Shown one piece after another: positions 44,231 to 55,965 of a stretch of 64,000 nt of DNA. Position numbers and translations under genes: made by a program. The DNA is from Saccharum officinarum (Eukaryota > Streptophyta > Magnoliopsida > Poales > Poaceae): the NCBI GenBank assembly GCA_020631735.1, contig CM036223.1, forward strand, positions 13,765,356 to 13,829,355, written 5' to 3'. Positions within the stretch are counted from its first letter, which is position 1, and the number at the start of each line of letters is the position of its first letter. The notes below the pieces were generated by a model that did no database searches, was not told where the DNA came from, and saw only the letters and a program-made list of their open reading frames with translations.

Positions 44231-47200
44231 AAAGAATCGTGTCCCGAGATTCGGAATGGAAGACCTTTTAAGGAAGAGAGACACGTTATCTAGTTTCCAA
44301 AAGTAGCGATAGCGTTATGCTACTTAGCTTCAAACATCAGCGAACAATTTGGCCAAGGAACTTTCTGATACTTACTCTTCATGGTAAAATTTGTCTGAAG
44401 AATTTCCTTCATTGACTTCCATGAAGCATTGTTACTTTGGGAGGAATCCAAGATAGCACGTACTACATTCTCAGTGTACGGAGATCATTTGGTCCATGAG
44501 TGAACTACTCACAAGTATCTGACTCTTTAGTGAACACAACATAGTCCATATGAACTTTACATTAGACCAAAATCTTCAGAAGTATACTCATCAAAATGAC
44601 TCTATGTTCACAAAGTTTGAAAAGTAGTCCTCTACCAAAATGGTTTGAGCACAACCTTCCAAAAGGGTGAGATCATAGACGACAAATATACTCTGAGGCT
44701 ATAGGATACTGACTACCCAATAGACAGGGTCTATGTTGGTCGTAAATGTTCAAACATTCATATATCAGCTAATGGAAAGCTACTTACTATTCCATGTGTG
44801 CAGTTCTCTTTCTCTGACAACAACACTGTATTATCTGAGTCTATCGATGGTTAGAGAATGTGATAGCTGACTCTGTCGGCTTCCTATTTCTGCCAACAGT
44901 TAATAAGATTCTTTTATCTAAAGACAACAGTTATCTGGGTTGAATCAGATGCAACCTCTTGGTAAAAACATGTATAAGGTACCAAAGTATGTCATCATTG
45001 GAAAATAATTCCCAAAGAAAGATGTAACGAGGCCTTAAGGACAACAAAAGTTGTAACATCTACTAAACCGCGGGGAGTCGTCTACCACCAAGCGATTGAG
45101 TAAAATCTTCCTTGGTGACTTAGTTGTACTGTAAGTTGAGTTGACTTGCAGCATAACAACTTTGTCAAGCCAACTTTCACCTTGAGGCTTCCTTTTTAGG
45201 ATCAAACAACAGCTCTAAGATGGAAAATATGTTGTTTGACACTTTTCAAATTGCTTTTGAATATTCCTCAACACTTTGTCCAATAAAGTTATGAACAAAC
45301 CATTTGTGGCACCTAAGGGCACAAGGATGTTGATCGAAACTAGGGCATGCATTTCTCTAATTCTTCATCGCGGCTGATTGAACACCTGGCACTATTTGTG
45401 TGATTGTCCAAGACGGAATTGACTTGGTCGCAATGACTCTGGACGATAGAGTATCACTCCAGTTATTGGCTAGTTGATGAACTTCTTGTTGGTTATTGCT
45501 CTGTAAGACATAGCCTTCGTAGCTACCAAAGAGTCGTTACCTAGCTAGAGATTAACCTTCCTATTGGCAACTAATTAGTTGTCTCTCAACACTAAAAATT
45601 CCAAATCTTCACTCTTGACCACAATAATCATGGTTGACGCAGAATGAATGGTTGCCATCGAGGTCAGCAGATAAGAAGTCACACCAGAGATGGTTGATTT
45701 CGACGGTATGGCCATTATGCATACAAAGGTTAAAACTTGCTTAATGTGATGATCGAGTCTTATCCAACGGATGACTCGTCCAACATTAATGGTTGTGTGT
45801 CCTTTTTATCCAATAGGAATGAGATACGTTGCTCACTAGACGATGTTCGTCAATATTGGGACAACTAAGTAGAGTCACAAGTCTACCACTTCATGTGGTC
45901 TGTTAATGTTTATGTCGGTGACCTGTTCTTCAAAGTTTATCCTCTTAGCAATTTCAGGAGAAAGCTCTACTACTTTTGGTTCGGTATAAGGGCCTTTTGA
46001 TAAGATATGGGAAAACAACCAAGGAAGAAGGTCACGTGAAAATCACATCATTGTTGTTCTGCAATGGATTATGATTAGACACCATGATACCAGCGCATGC
46101 CGAGCAACACAACCTTATGTGTGCACCCACAGGAGGCTCTCGGTTTCGTCGCGGCACCATTAGTTGCTACTCATAACACCATTACCGAACATGCACCCAA
46201 TGAGGAATTTCAAATGGCACAGATTGAGTTGATATGGTAGATGAACGAATTTGCAAGCACACGATTTAGAGGCCATAGCAGAGAGACATTGTGTCACACT
46301 AGTTAACCTTTGGGAGAGGTAACCAGAATGTCCAATATGAATTTGGGTACTGTCTCCACAATTGGCAACGTACGAACCATGGTCAAAGGCTAGCATTGAT
46401 GAGAGTTAACTTGGTTGGTCAGACGACAAGGGTCTTCACGTAGAAAGGGTTGCAAAACACCCATGACTCATGCACACAAATAGGAGAACTAAACTTTGGG
46501 CTTTCAGTCGAGCATAGACATGGATACAAACATTCAAGGCAAGCAACCACGGCTACAGGATCAGAATCCTAAGATAGAGAACCTAATGGAAGACAACAAC
46601 CATATAATTACGTATGTGAATGTTGTTCTAGGATAAAGCTATGTGACCCTTGTATGCTCACCGAGGACAAACGAGGTGACAACTAGGGCACTACCAAGAT
46701 AACAAGCATACATACAACATCACAATCAAGCAATCATTTGAGAAAATTCAAACAATGGGCTTAAGCAACCAATATAAAGCACAAGGCTCACCCAAAATAA
46801 GCATTTATCTCAAGCATGAACTAACTACAAGTTTAGTCCAAACAAACGTTAGTTAAAGAGGCCAACTTAGCATGTGCCCAGAATCTGGACAGCAGCACAG
46901 TAGTTACTTGTTTCTACCATAACTGAGGTTGTAGACATCTCACAAAGGTGATCCTAGACTTTCTAGGAAGCTTAGGAAGATGGCTACACTTTAGTTATTC
47001 ATACCAAAATCAAATTCATAGATTAACAAGACCAAAAATGCTAATGTTTCAGTTATGTACCAATATGGACAGAAAACTGACAAGAACTTCAAAAATGTAC
47101 AACTGGAGTTCTAGGGACTCAACAAGGCTGAGCCTTAACTTTATGTAAAGCTTATTAAGTTGTCTATAACTTTCTTACTATCATATTAAGATGATTTTAT

Positions 47201-48666
47201 AGCCAACAAGGCAAAACAAGACAAAGAAGACATCTCTGCCCCAATTCGGACAGATTCTGTCATTCTATTTTGCAAGCTCATAACTAGAGATTTATACAAC
47301 CAAAATTAGTGTTATAGGACATTTTAGAAAGCTTAGAAAAAGTACTACACTTCTTCTATTATCTCCAAGACATGATTCCTTATGCACATAGGTCAAACAA
47401 ACCAAACATACAGATCTGTTCTGAACATGAGCAGATTTTGACAACAACTTCTAAAATTTATAACTCCCAAACCATAAGGCCTAGGGTCTTGAAATTTTAG
47501 GACAAGCTAGATAAGTAAGTTAGCTACAACTTTGGTATTCTCTATAACTACATAAAACACCATTATGACCATAAAAGCATCACTACAACAGAAAACGTTC
47601 TAGCAGCCAACATTCGACAAGCAAAACTAAACTTGCCTTTGTTCTACTTAACAAGAGAGCACACAAACATGTTATTCTAGCAATTCTAACTTTTGTTACC
47701 TTAGACCAACACGAATTTAATTTATTCATGAGAATCCATAATTACTTAAGTGAGGTCTAAAGCATTGGCAAACGCTTGGGTGGGCAACATAGAGTAAGGC
47801 ATTCTTGTTTAGCTTCACACAAGACAGATAGTATACTATATTGATCACAAGTTACTTATCATTTGAACAAGGGTGAGAGGAACATAGCCATGTATAAAGC
47901 AACAATCATGAAGATGCATGCTTGGCCCTATTCGTCCTCACAAGATTGCCAACCTAAGGTGGCGATCACGTTCTAGGTCGGTGGCATAACACGCACTCTC
48001 TCGATATATAGCTAGTCGTCAGCTACATTCGACTTACGCATTCGTGGTTAGCGTACCTGCAGAAAAGTTTCATTGCAGCCCAACATTTCCCCAAATATAG
48101 CACACAAGGAAAACAGGAAAGTAAAATTCTAAGTACTCCCATATACATATACCCCTGTATATATACATGTAGCACCAAAACTACCCGAATCATTAATCAC
48201 CCACAATTAAGTACATTCATATATACATGTGTGTAACATGTAAATAATCCAGTAACCAAAACTAGCTCTCCCCTAGACCGAGGGTTGTACGGTTATGCTC
48301 TCACAACTCACACTTACCTGAGCGTAGGTGCGACGTTGCATAAAAGTAAACTTAGCAACATATATGGCTATTTCATATATGAAGGCTACCTCTAACCTGA
48401 CACACTGGGTAGCATAGTGTGGGAGAGTTATCACACATACATACCTTGGCCTGGGCGTAGATGCAAAATTAAAAACCCCCCAAGTTAGTACTTATATAAG
48501 CCACCTAACAATCCTTATATGGGCATAAGGAAATTGACCACTAGCATACTTAGGTTTAAAATTTAGATTTCACAAACCTATATATAACTATAAGTTGATA
48601 AAACTAATTTTATAAAACAAAACCTTTGTTTTAAATACACATATGACAAGTTTAATGTTGAATCTT
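44231..48666 (-). other. Internal domain without gag or pol
   Basis: Over 4.4 kb no frame reaches 100 codons and no retroviral motif (zinc knuckle, DSG, YVDD/FxDD, HHCC) is seen on either strand. 46880-47640 contains degenerate echoes of LTR text (CTGGACAGCAGCACAGTAG, then ATAACTCC, AGCTAGATAA, CTACAACTTT) resembling 50640-50945. The pairing of an LTR-like half (46700-48666) and a plainer half (44231-46700) is visible. Confidence 0.65.
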
Positions 48667-48678
48667 GCTCCGATACCA
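48667..48678 (-). promoter_or_regulatory. Primer-binding site of the large non-coding element
   Basis: On the minus strand TGGTATCGGAGC follows the LTR terminus TGTTACA after two bases; one base differs from the tRNA-Met PBS TGGTATCAGAGC. Confidence 0.85.
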
Positions 48679-48680
48679 GC

Positions 48681-51600
48681 TGTAACAGAACTGTCCAAAT
48701 TATAAGAGCACAAGTACAAAAACAATCACCAAAATGATCAAATTCTCGCACTTGAGCCCATATAACTCCGGTAGTCCAATGAAATCACGAGGGATTTCAA
48801 ACCAACCAACATACAAGCCAAGATCGTAGTGATTCAACATAACAAGTCACATGTTACATCCATTTCACAAGTAATTCAATTTACATCGGAGTTCAACATA
48901 GTTATTAGAACTTACATTGAAAAGTAGTGGAAGCAAAGTAATTTGAAACTAACATTAATCTTATTTCAAATACATGCCAGTACCACGGTCGACTTCCAAC
49001 AAAAGCATTACAGATAAGGTAAATAAGAAGGATCATGCCCATGATCACACTCCGCCTCTACGGCAGGAGTCAACCAACTCTTGCAGTCGCCATGATATAT
49101 CATAACCTGCAACAAGTGGGGATAAAACCCAGAGTACGACAAAGTACTCAGCTAGACTTACCCGTCAGAAACCAGAAATAAAGTGACACCAAGGATCATG
49201 CAAGGCTAATATGAAGTGGGGCTAGCTTGACAACATTTTGCATAAAAGCTTAATATAGATGATCAATCATTAATGCTTAAGCATCAAGTTAATTATCATT
49301 AACCTATCATCTATATTAGAACCTGTACTAGAGCACTCACTTTATTAGGAGCAAACAATATTAACCATAGCAGGTATAAATTGAGGCAACCTTTCCATCG
49401 TGATCCAATTAACCATCAGTTCAATTTAATTGAATCTACGTTGCCGCTGCTCAAGTCAAGTGCTCACTAACCGGGAGCGACGGCGATTCGAATCGAATTC
49501 CTATCCAGCTGGAGGGGTATTTCTAACACTCACCGTGCAGACCCCTGCCAGGGTCGCACAGGCCACCTTTTCATATGATTCAGGAATCGCGGGCCCGAAT
49601 GATGTCGCGACCCCAAGGGCGACACTCTGCCAGGTGATAGGGACTCTAACCCCCCCTTGGTCTCACGCCAATGTCCCCAAGCACATCCTTTCTCTCCTCC
49701 AAGAAGCAACCTACCATTCGATTCCTGGCCTGAACCACATTACTCGGCTTCGCGGTCGGAACGGCTTATCCGGCCAACTAAGTGTTAGACTGCGTTCAAC
49801 ATGACTCAAGGACGTACAGCGAATCGGTCCTTAAACGACTCAGACGGGGATAGATCCACATCCAAGACCTTCATGCCTTGTTGCTTCACTATCGTCATCC
49901 CGCCCGGTCTCATTTCATTTTATTAACACATGGTTCCTTTCCACGATAGCAAATATAGCCAACCGTGCCATATATGAATATCCCTATATCTCGCAGGTGA
50001 CAGGAAATCACCTGACTTCTACCGCTTAAAGCAGGGCTAAGCATCTACTCGATCCTAGTCTATGTAGGATTCAAGGATTCATATATCTGGACAAGGAATG
50101 ATATAATGCAGCAAGGTTTTCAACCAACTCCTACCACTTAATGCAACAATACTTATAACATATATAGAATTAATTGCTTTGAAGATAGGAGGCTTATAAT
50201 GCTCCGGGGCTTGCCTGGGATCCGACACAAGTTAGAGTATGTCAGATGAATTCACTTGGCGAGCATCCTCCCATCTAGCACTTGCCCGATCCTTCTATCT
50301 TCGAGATAGATCCACCAACTCCATCTTCGGGTTTGGCTCCACATCAGGTCCTTCACGTGCTTCAGCTAGCGTACCTAAATGAGGTACAATAATGCATATG
50401 TATGAATGCATAGAAGTGCAATAAACAAAGTAATCTTGCAAGAATACCAAAGTTCACATAAACCCTAGAGCTAATTAACTTAATTCTCACTAAGGCATAA
50501 CATAGAAGATTGCAAACACATCAATCAAGGCACAAGTATCATAAGATTACAGGGTACCAACCCAAGTAGCATCAAGGATATGAGTCACACTTTAACACAC
50601 TAGCATGGCAAAGTTAATCAAAGCACTAGACTAGAATTTGCCACTTTCTGGGCATCAGAACAGCAGCTAAGTAATTTAATCATAACTGGAGATCTACAAC
50701 TCCAAATGACTTGCAAGAAGACATTCTGAAAGGCTTATGAAATTGTCTACATTTCATTTAATATCATCACAGCATGATTCATAAGTTAAACAAGTCAAAA
50801 ATACAAAGTTCCAGAATCTGTTCCTGACAAACAGAGAGCAATTAATTCCGTACCCTAACTTTAAACAGCTATAACTCCTAAACCACATTGTTAAATGCCA
50901 CCAAATTTTAACAGAAGCTAGATACATAAATTATCTACAACTTTTGTATACACAAGTTTCACAACAAAGCACATTATCATAAACAACTTTGCCAAGTTTC
51001 TAGATCTGTCCAGAAACCACATTTGCAAGAAATAATTATTAACTTATGTTGTAAACATATAATTAGACAAAACCAACTTTACCAACATGTCACACATGAC
51101 TAATGAACACCAGAAACATAGTTTCCATTCCTAAATAATTTCTTTTAATGTATTTTCTTAGTTTATTTAGATAATTAGGTGGAATTATGAACACCTATCA
51201 AAGTGCACAATAAATTCTACCAAAATCACAGAGGCCTACCCATGCTCCCAAAAGTCTACTATCCAAATTTGAAACCATTTGGACCTGTATAACAACCTCT
51301 ATGAAAAAGACAAATAGCTATTGCAATAAATCATGTAAAAGCAAATTAAACCTAAAACTCAATATTTTCTGTGAACCTAAGGCCATATTATGAATCAATA
51401 TGATAGAGAAACATCATACTCAGGTAATGGAACAATATTTTCTATTTTATCATTTATATATTATTTATAAGCTATTTATCAAGCTATAAACAAGTTAAAT
51501 CAATAACTTGAGTATAAAGTAAGCAATGACCATGAAATTTATACCACAGTACATCCCTATCATAACAAACCTACCATAAAAATTTCACATCATTTGGAGC

Positions 51601-53706
51601 ATCACAACTCAAGATATAAAATGACAAGTAATAAATGTAATTTTCCTTATTTAACAAGGTCAAATCAAAACCCTAGGAAAACAGTGAACAATTAGTGTGT
51701 TTAATATTTTTCCTAGCAAGTACATGTCATCACAAAATTAACAAAATAAGAATCACTATTTTTGGAGTCCTAAAACTCCAGATCTTACTCTGATTAGGTT
51801 TAAAGGCATTTCTAGAGCTCTTATTCAACTTAAATAAACACACTAGAAAACATCTATAAACATATAGAATTTTATGACTCTACTGCATAGATCTCTTCTC
51901 AAGGTTTCCAAAAAGTCCCCATTTACTAATTTTGGAGTTTCCTAGCCTGAGATATGAATTTTTGAAGATTTAACATGAATTTGAAATTCAAAAAACGAAT
52001 TCTTCTTACCCTACTGAATTCGCTAGGTCTACCCGATAACTCACCCGAGCCTGCTACTACTTAACCTGGCACGCGGGGCCTATCGTCCAGCCGGTCCCAC
52101 ACGTCAGACAGATGGACACAGAGGAGAACGACGATCTTCTTCTACCTCCCGACGCCGGCAGAGGAGGGGGCCGGCCTTCGCGGCTCCGGCGAGGGGGGCT
52201 CCCCGACGGCGGCGACTAAGGGCAGCACGAGCTCCAACGTGCCCTTGCGCAACCGCAGAGCTATATGGCTCGGCCCGCGGTGGTCCCTAGCGCTGTGGCC
52301 ACTGGAGTAAGCGGCGGCAACGGCGGCGGCCCGATGTCAGTGGCCTCCGGTGAAGGTCCAGGCCGGGGAAGAGGTGCCACGCGGGCGGCATGGTGTGGCG
52401 AAGGTGGTGCGGCGGTCCGTTCGGGCAGAGGAAGGATGGAAGTAGGCGAACGTTGGTGGCCAGGGAGCTCGGCGGCGGCGCCCATGGCGGAGCGTGCTTG
52501 CGAGCTACTGCAGCGCAAGAGGGTGAGCGAAGAGAGGGCGAGAGCGAGTGAGAGACTGAGAGGGAGCTCGGGCGTTTGCTTTGGAGGAGCAGGGCGAGGC
52601 AGGACGCGTGTCAGTGGTGTGGGGCGCAAGCTCGCGCATGGCCGACACGCACTGGGCGCGTGTCACCCGTTGAGGCAATTCGTCGAGCGCGTGGCAGGTG
52701 CTGCTGTGGGTCGGTTGGGACGCCGATTTGGGCCATTTCCGAGCTGATCTGGGTCTTGGGCCTAAAATAAAGTTTGCTCTCCTCCTAAAGCTCTACAACT
52801 TTGATTAAGGGTGCCAGGTCATTAGTGTCCCAGATTGGGAGATAATTAGCCCTAAAGTTGACAATGTCAGCGATTTGAAACCAACGAGCAACAATCCAAA
52901 ATGGGGGTCAAAATGAATTGCAATTGGTGCCATCTTCTTGTATGCTCTTTCTCATCATGTAAGCTCCAACTTTTACATTTGGACCAATTTAAGTTGCATA
53001 GCAAAATTTGGAGAACGCGAGATGCCAACCACATGACATTGAAATTCCAGACTTAGCCAAATTCGAGACTTCGAAAACAGCACTAAGTTGATTCTTGTGA
53101 GCTCTATGTGACTAGGTTAGAGGCCAAACTAGCTCTTGACCATTAAACAAAGTTTGTTCTACACCAGATGAACTAGAACTTTTGTTTAAGGTCAAACCTC
53201 ATAACTGGTACAGAAGTCAAACTTTTACTTTGGTCAAAGTATCAACTCGGTAAAGCCTAAACTAGGGTTTTAGGCCAATTGGGGCTTTTTCATGACTTTT
53301 GCTCAACATGAACCCTTCATGACTTTTGTTGTAGAGTTCATCTAGAGTCATTTGGGAAAAGTTGTAAAGCTTGGTTGATGATTTATAGTTCCATTAACTT
53401 AATGGGACAAATTCCAACAGGAATGGAACTTATCATTTCATGTGACTTTTTGATTCCAAACTTCATGAAACTTTTCTAGGGATCAATATAGATAGTTATT
53501 GATGTGAGACATGTGAAGATACTTTGATAGCAACACCCAAGCATATATCTTTTAATTGAGCCTATATGTAAGCGAGGGTGCAACATCCAAGTTTAGATTA
53601 GGGTTTATTTTCATAGGTTTGACTTTGGCATTCTCATCTCCACTAATCTATCATGTTAGAGCTTAAACCCACTACTTAATGAATGACAAACACCTAGGGT
53701 GTTACA
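48681..53706 (-). repeat. 5' LTR of the large non-coding element, 5026 bp
   Basis: On the minus strand it starts TGTAACACCCTAGGTG (53706) and ends TTCTGTTACA (48681), so the ends form a TGTAACA/TGTTACA inverted repeat. The right-hand two-thirds align with 1-3481, and 52051-53706 with 42559-44216. A GC-rich island at 52050-52750 in AT-rich surroundings may be the promoter region. A second, moderately GC-rich block is at 49430-49860. Small open frames in the islands have no domain. Confidence 0.85.
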
Positions 53707-53793
53707 TTGAGTCCTTTATGCACTTCCTTGGGGACAGCAGCAATCAATCTCTTCCACCACCCCGAGAAACGAGACACAGTAGGCTGTGGTGCA
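53707..53793 (-). pseudogene. Short LINE ORF2 tail fragment
   Basis: On the minus strand the text reads VSRFSGWWKRLIAAVPKEVH followed by KGLN, which resembles the region near the end of plant L1-type ORF2 proteins (after the zinc-binding motif, before the NxWKxRN part). It is cut on one side by the large non-coding element (target base TTGAG) and on the other by the duplicated exon block. Very short, so tentative. Confidence 0.4.
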
Positions 53794-53994
53794 CATGAAA
53801 CACATTAAGAAATTTAGAGCTGATACTTTTGTGAAGCTTTGGTGCCTTGTTTGAGGTAACTGCTTAGGAGCATGCTTCTATGTTCTGTTGGGCAATGGTC
53901 AGTGCAGCTCGGCATAGATAACAAAGGTGCAGTTTCAGTAATTCATCAGATTAATTATGAGATTAAGCAATTTTTTCCAGTATTAACTCTTTAC

Positions 53995-54139
53995 CTGAAG
54001 TTGCACGGTTTTGTGTGTCTGGATTTGGTGCTAGCTTTCCTGGTGTAATTAGGAGCATGCTTCTTGGACCATCAGCAGATGGTTTGGCTGCCTTGTTCTT
54101 GCCATTCTCGTCAAGGTTTTTTTTCACTGGGAACTGCAG
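53995..54139 (-). pseudogene. Putative host-gene exon, copy 1
   Basis: This lies in a block (53794-54139) that is repeated at 55432-55776 with few differences. On the minus strand an open stretch KKNLDENGKNKAAKPSADGP ... PNPDTQNRATSG ends in a donor-like CAG|GTAAAG. The flanking part 53794-53994 looks intronic. Beyond 54139 the text diverges abruptly into an unrelated repeat, so this copy is truncated. I do not recognise the protein; the composition (Lys/Ser/Pro-rich, low complexity) suggests a disordered region. Confidence 0.4.
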
Positions 54140-55200
54140 AGCCCAACAGCCCAACACTCTTCACTTGCGTATACGCTCATCTACTCTCCTCCAACTATGT
54201 CCGCTCGTGAGCCCGTCGTCCGTTCCTCTCCATTCCGAACCTTCGTGTCCACGACGCCATGGCGTGCTCCAGCGCGACCACAACACCGTGGCGCTCTCCA
54301 CCGCGCCTGACCGGCCACCGTCCTCTCTCTCCACGGTGCTCCAGCTCCGCCGCCCGCCATCCTTCCTCTCCATCGGGCCATCTACCCGCCACTGCGCTCT
54401 CCACCGCGCCGGCCACCTTCTCCACTAGAGCAGCCTTCTCCAAAGGAGCTGCGCGCCACTCCGTGACATCGAGCTCCACACCGGCATCGAGCTCCGCATC
54501 GATATGCCTCCATTCGTCCAATGCAACAAGTAGATGTTACGCTGAAAGCGCATGTTGAAAGTGTATATTTCAAGTGCTTTATATGTTGTAGAGGTATGTT
54601 ATAAGTGTTTTATATGGATGTTGCAAAAGTACATCGGGATGTTGCCTATGTTGCAATAGCTGTACACGTATGTTGCAAACATCTGTTCCCAATGTTTCAT
54701 CTGTTTTTTAGACGTATGTTGCAAGTGCTTTATCTTGATATTGCGTATGTTTTCAATGGTTTTTCAAGTGTTCTCTGGTAGTTTTTTGCGAGTGTTTCAG
54801 GCGTATGTTTTTAAGTGTTTCATTTGTCTTTAGAAGTATGTTGCAAGTGTTGTATCCGGATGTTACAAAAGTAGATTGGGTGTTGCACATGTTGCAATGT
54901 GACCCACCTGCTGCAGCTGCTGGGCGAGGCGCATACGCTACATGGGGTCAGGTGGGGCGTAGACGCCGCGTGGGGTCAGGTGGTACGCGGAGTGCAGGTG
55001 CAGGAACGGGGTGCAGGCACAGGCGTCCGTCCAGACGTCCGAACGCTAGCACTGCCGAATATATGAACCATGGATGCCGAAGCGAGTTCTGTAGGAGAGA
55101 GTCGTAGCCCAAAGTCTTACGCCTAAGAACAGTTCGAGAAGAGTGGAGGAGAGTTTACATTTTAAATATGGAGGGCGCGAGGGCAGGCAGCCATTTGAAG
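54140..55200. mobile_element. Unassigned insertion with ATGTTGCAAGTG repeats
   Basis: GC-rich 54140-54520 is followed by a block where GTATGTTGCAAGTG(T/C)TTTAT-type words recur (about 54590, 54670, 54716, 54837), then a GC-rich part with GGGGTCAGGTGG repeated (54942-54995). This layout is seen in repeated grass DNA transposons, but I cannot assign a superfamily: no convincing inverted ends or target duplication were found. It separates the two exon copies. Frames in the GC-rich part are compositional. Confidence 0.4.
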
Positions 55201-55431
55201 CAATGAGCAATTTTTTCCCCTATCGCTATCCTAGTTCTTGTCTCATTCCTGACTTATATTAATTGTCTAAACTAGCATTGTACCTAAATCTAATTTGTTC
55301 CTTAAGAGGCTCCTAACAGTCTCCTACATTCCTGCTATATGACAAACAATTTTAGGAGTGTAAATTGATAGTGGCAACAGAAATGCAGAATAGTTTTCTT
55401 AAATACTAAGACTTGGTTGGGGTATTTTGTG
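55201..55431. other. AT-rich intron-like sequence between the insertion and exon copy 2
   Basis: No gene or element end is seen. Character is like plant intron sequence. Listed as spacer. Confidence 0.3.
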
Positions 55432-55632
55432 CATGAAACACATTAAGAAATTTAGAGCTGATACTTTTGTGAAGCTTTGGTGCCTTGTTTGAGGTAACTG
55501 CTTAGGAGCATGCTTCTATGTTCTGTTGGGCAATGGTCAGTGCAGCTCGGCATAGATAACAAAGGTGCAGTTCAGTAATTCATCAGATAAATTATGAGAT
55601 TAAGCAATTTTTTTCCAGTATTAACTCTTTAC

Positions 55633-55830
55633 CTGAAGTTGCACGGTTTTGTGTGTCTGGATTTGGTGCTAGCTTTCTTGGTGTAATTAGGAGCATGCTT
55701 CTTGGGTCATCAGGAGATGGTTTGGCTGCCTTGTTCTTGCCAATCTCATCAAGATTTTTTTTACTGGGAACTGCAGAAGCATTTTGTCCAATAGAAGCTT
55801 GTGTTCGCACTGGTGCAGGAAGTGCTACTC
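55633..55830 (-). pseudogene. Putative host-gene exon, copy 2, interrupted by a LINE
   Basis: The minus-strand open stretch APVRTQASIGQNASAVPSKK continues to PNPDTQNRATSG and the donor-like CAG|GTAAAG at 55633/55632. It extends further upstream than copy 1 and is broken at 55831 by the poly(T) (poly(A) on minus) end of LINE A, i.e. the LINE appears to have jumped into the exon. Open text at about 59620-59700 on the far side of the LINE (minus strand) could be the upstream continuation but is ambiguous in frame. Product unknown. Confidence 0.4.
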
Positions 55831-55965
55831 TTTTTTTTAACGCAATGACAGGAGCTCTGCCTTTCAATTAAATGAGAATGAAAGAGAGTTTATGTACAAG
55901 CAAAAGAGAGGCACGCTCCATAGTGGAGCATTACAGGGAAGCACTCTCCACTAGGGGAGGCAGGG

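Larger units (their letters stand above)
42559..53706 (-). mobile_element. Large non-coding LTR retrotransposon (LARD-like, gypsy-type termini)
   Basis: On the minus strand: 5' LTR 53706 to 48681, PBS TGGTATCGGAGC, a 4464-base internal domain, polypurine tract TAAGGGGGGAGGGC, and a 3' LTR from 44216 that is broken off at 42559 by Sirevirus B. LTR starts TGTAACACCC, and the words before the tract (GGGACACGATTCTTTTAA) resemble the end of Tekay/Del-type gypsy elements. No gag, protease, RT or integrase can be read in the internal domain. A 5-kb LTR around a several-kb non-coding core matches the LARD type of non-autonomous elements described in grasses. Alternatively it is a heavily decayed gypsy element, but the well conserved LTRs argue against great age. 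Confidence 0.8.
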
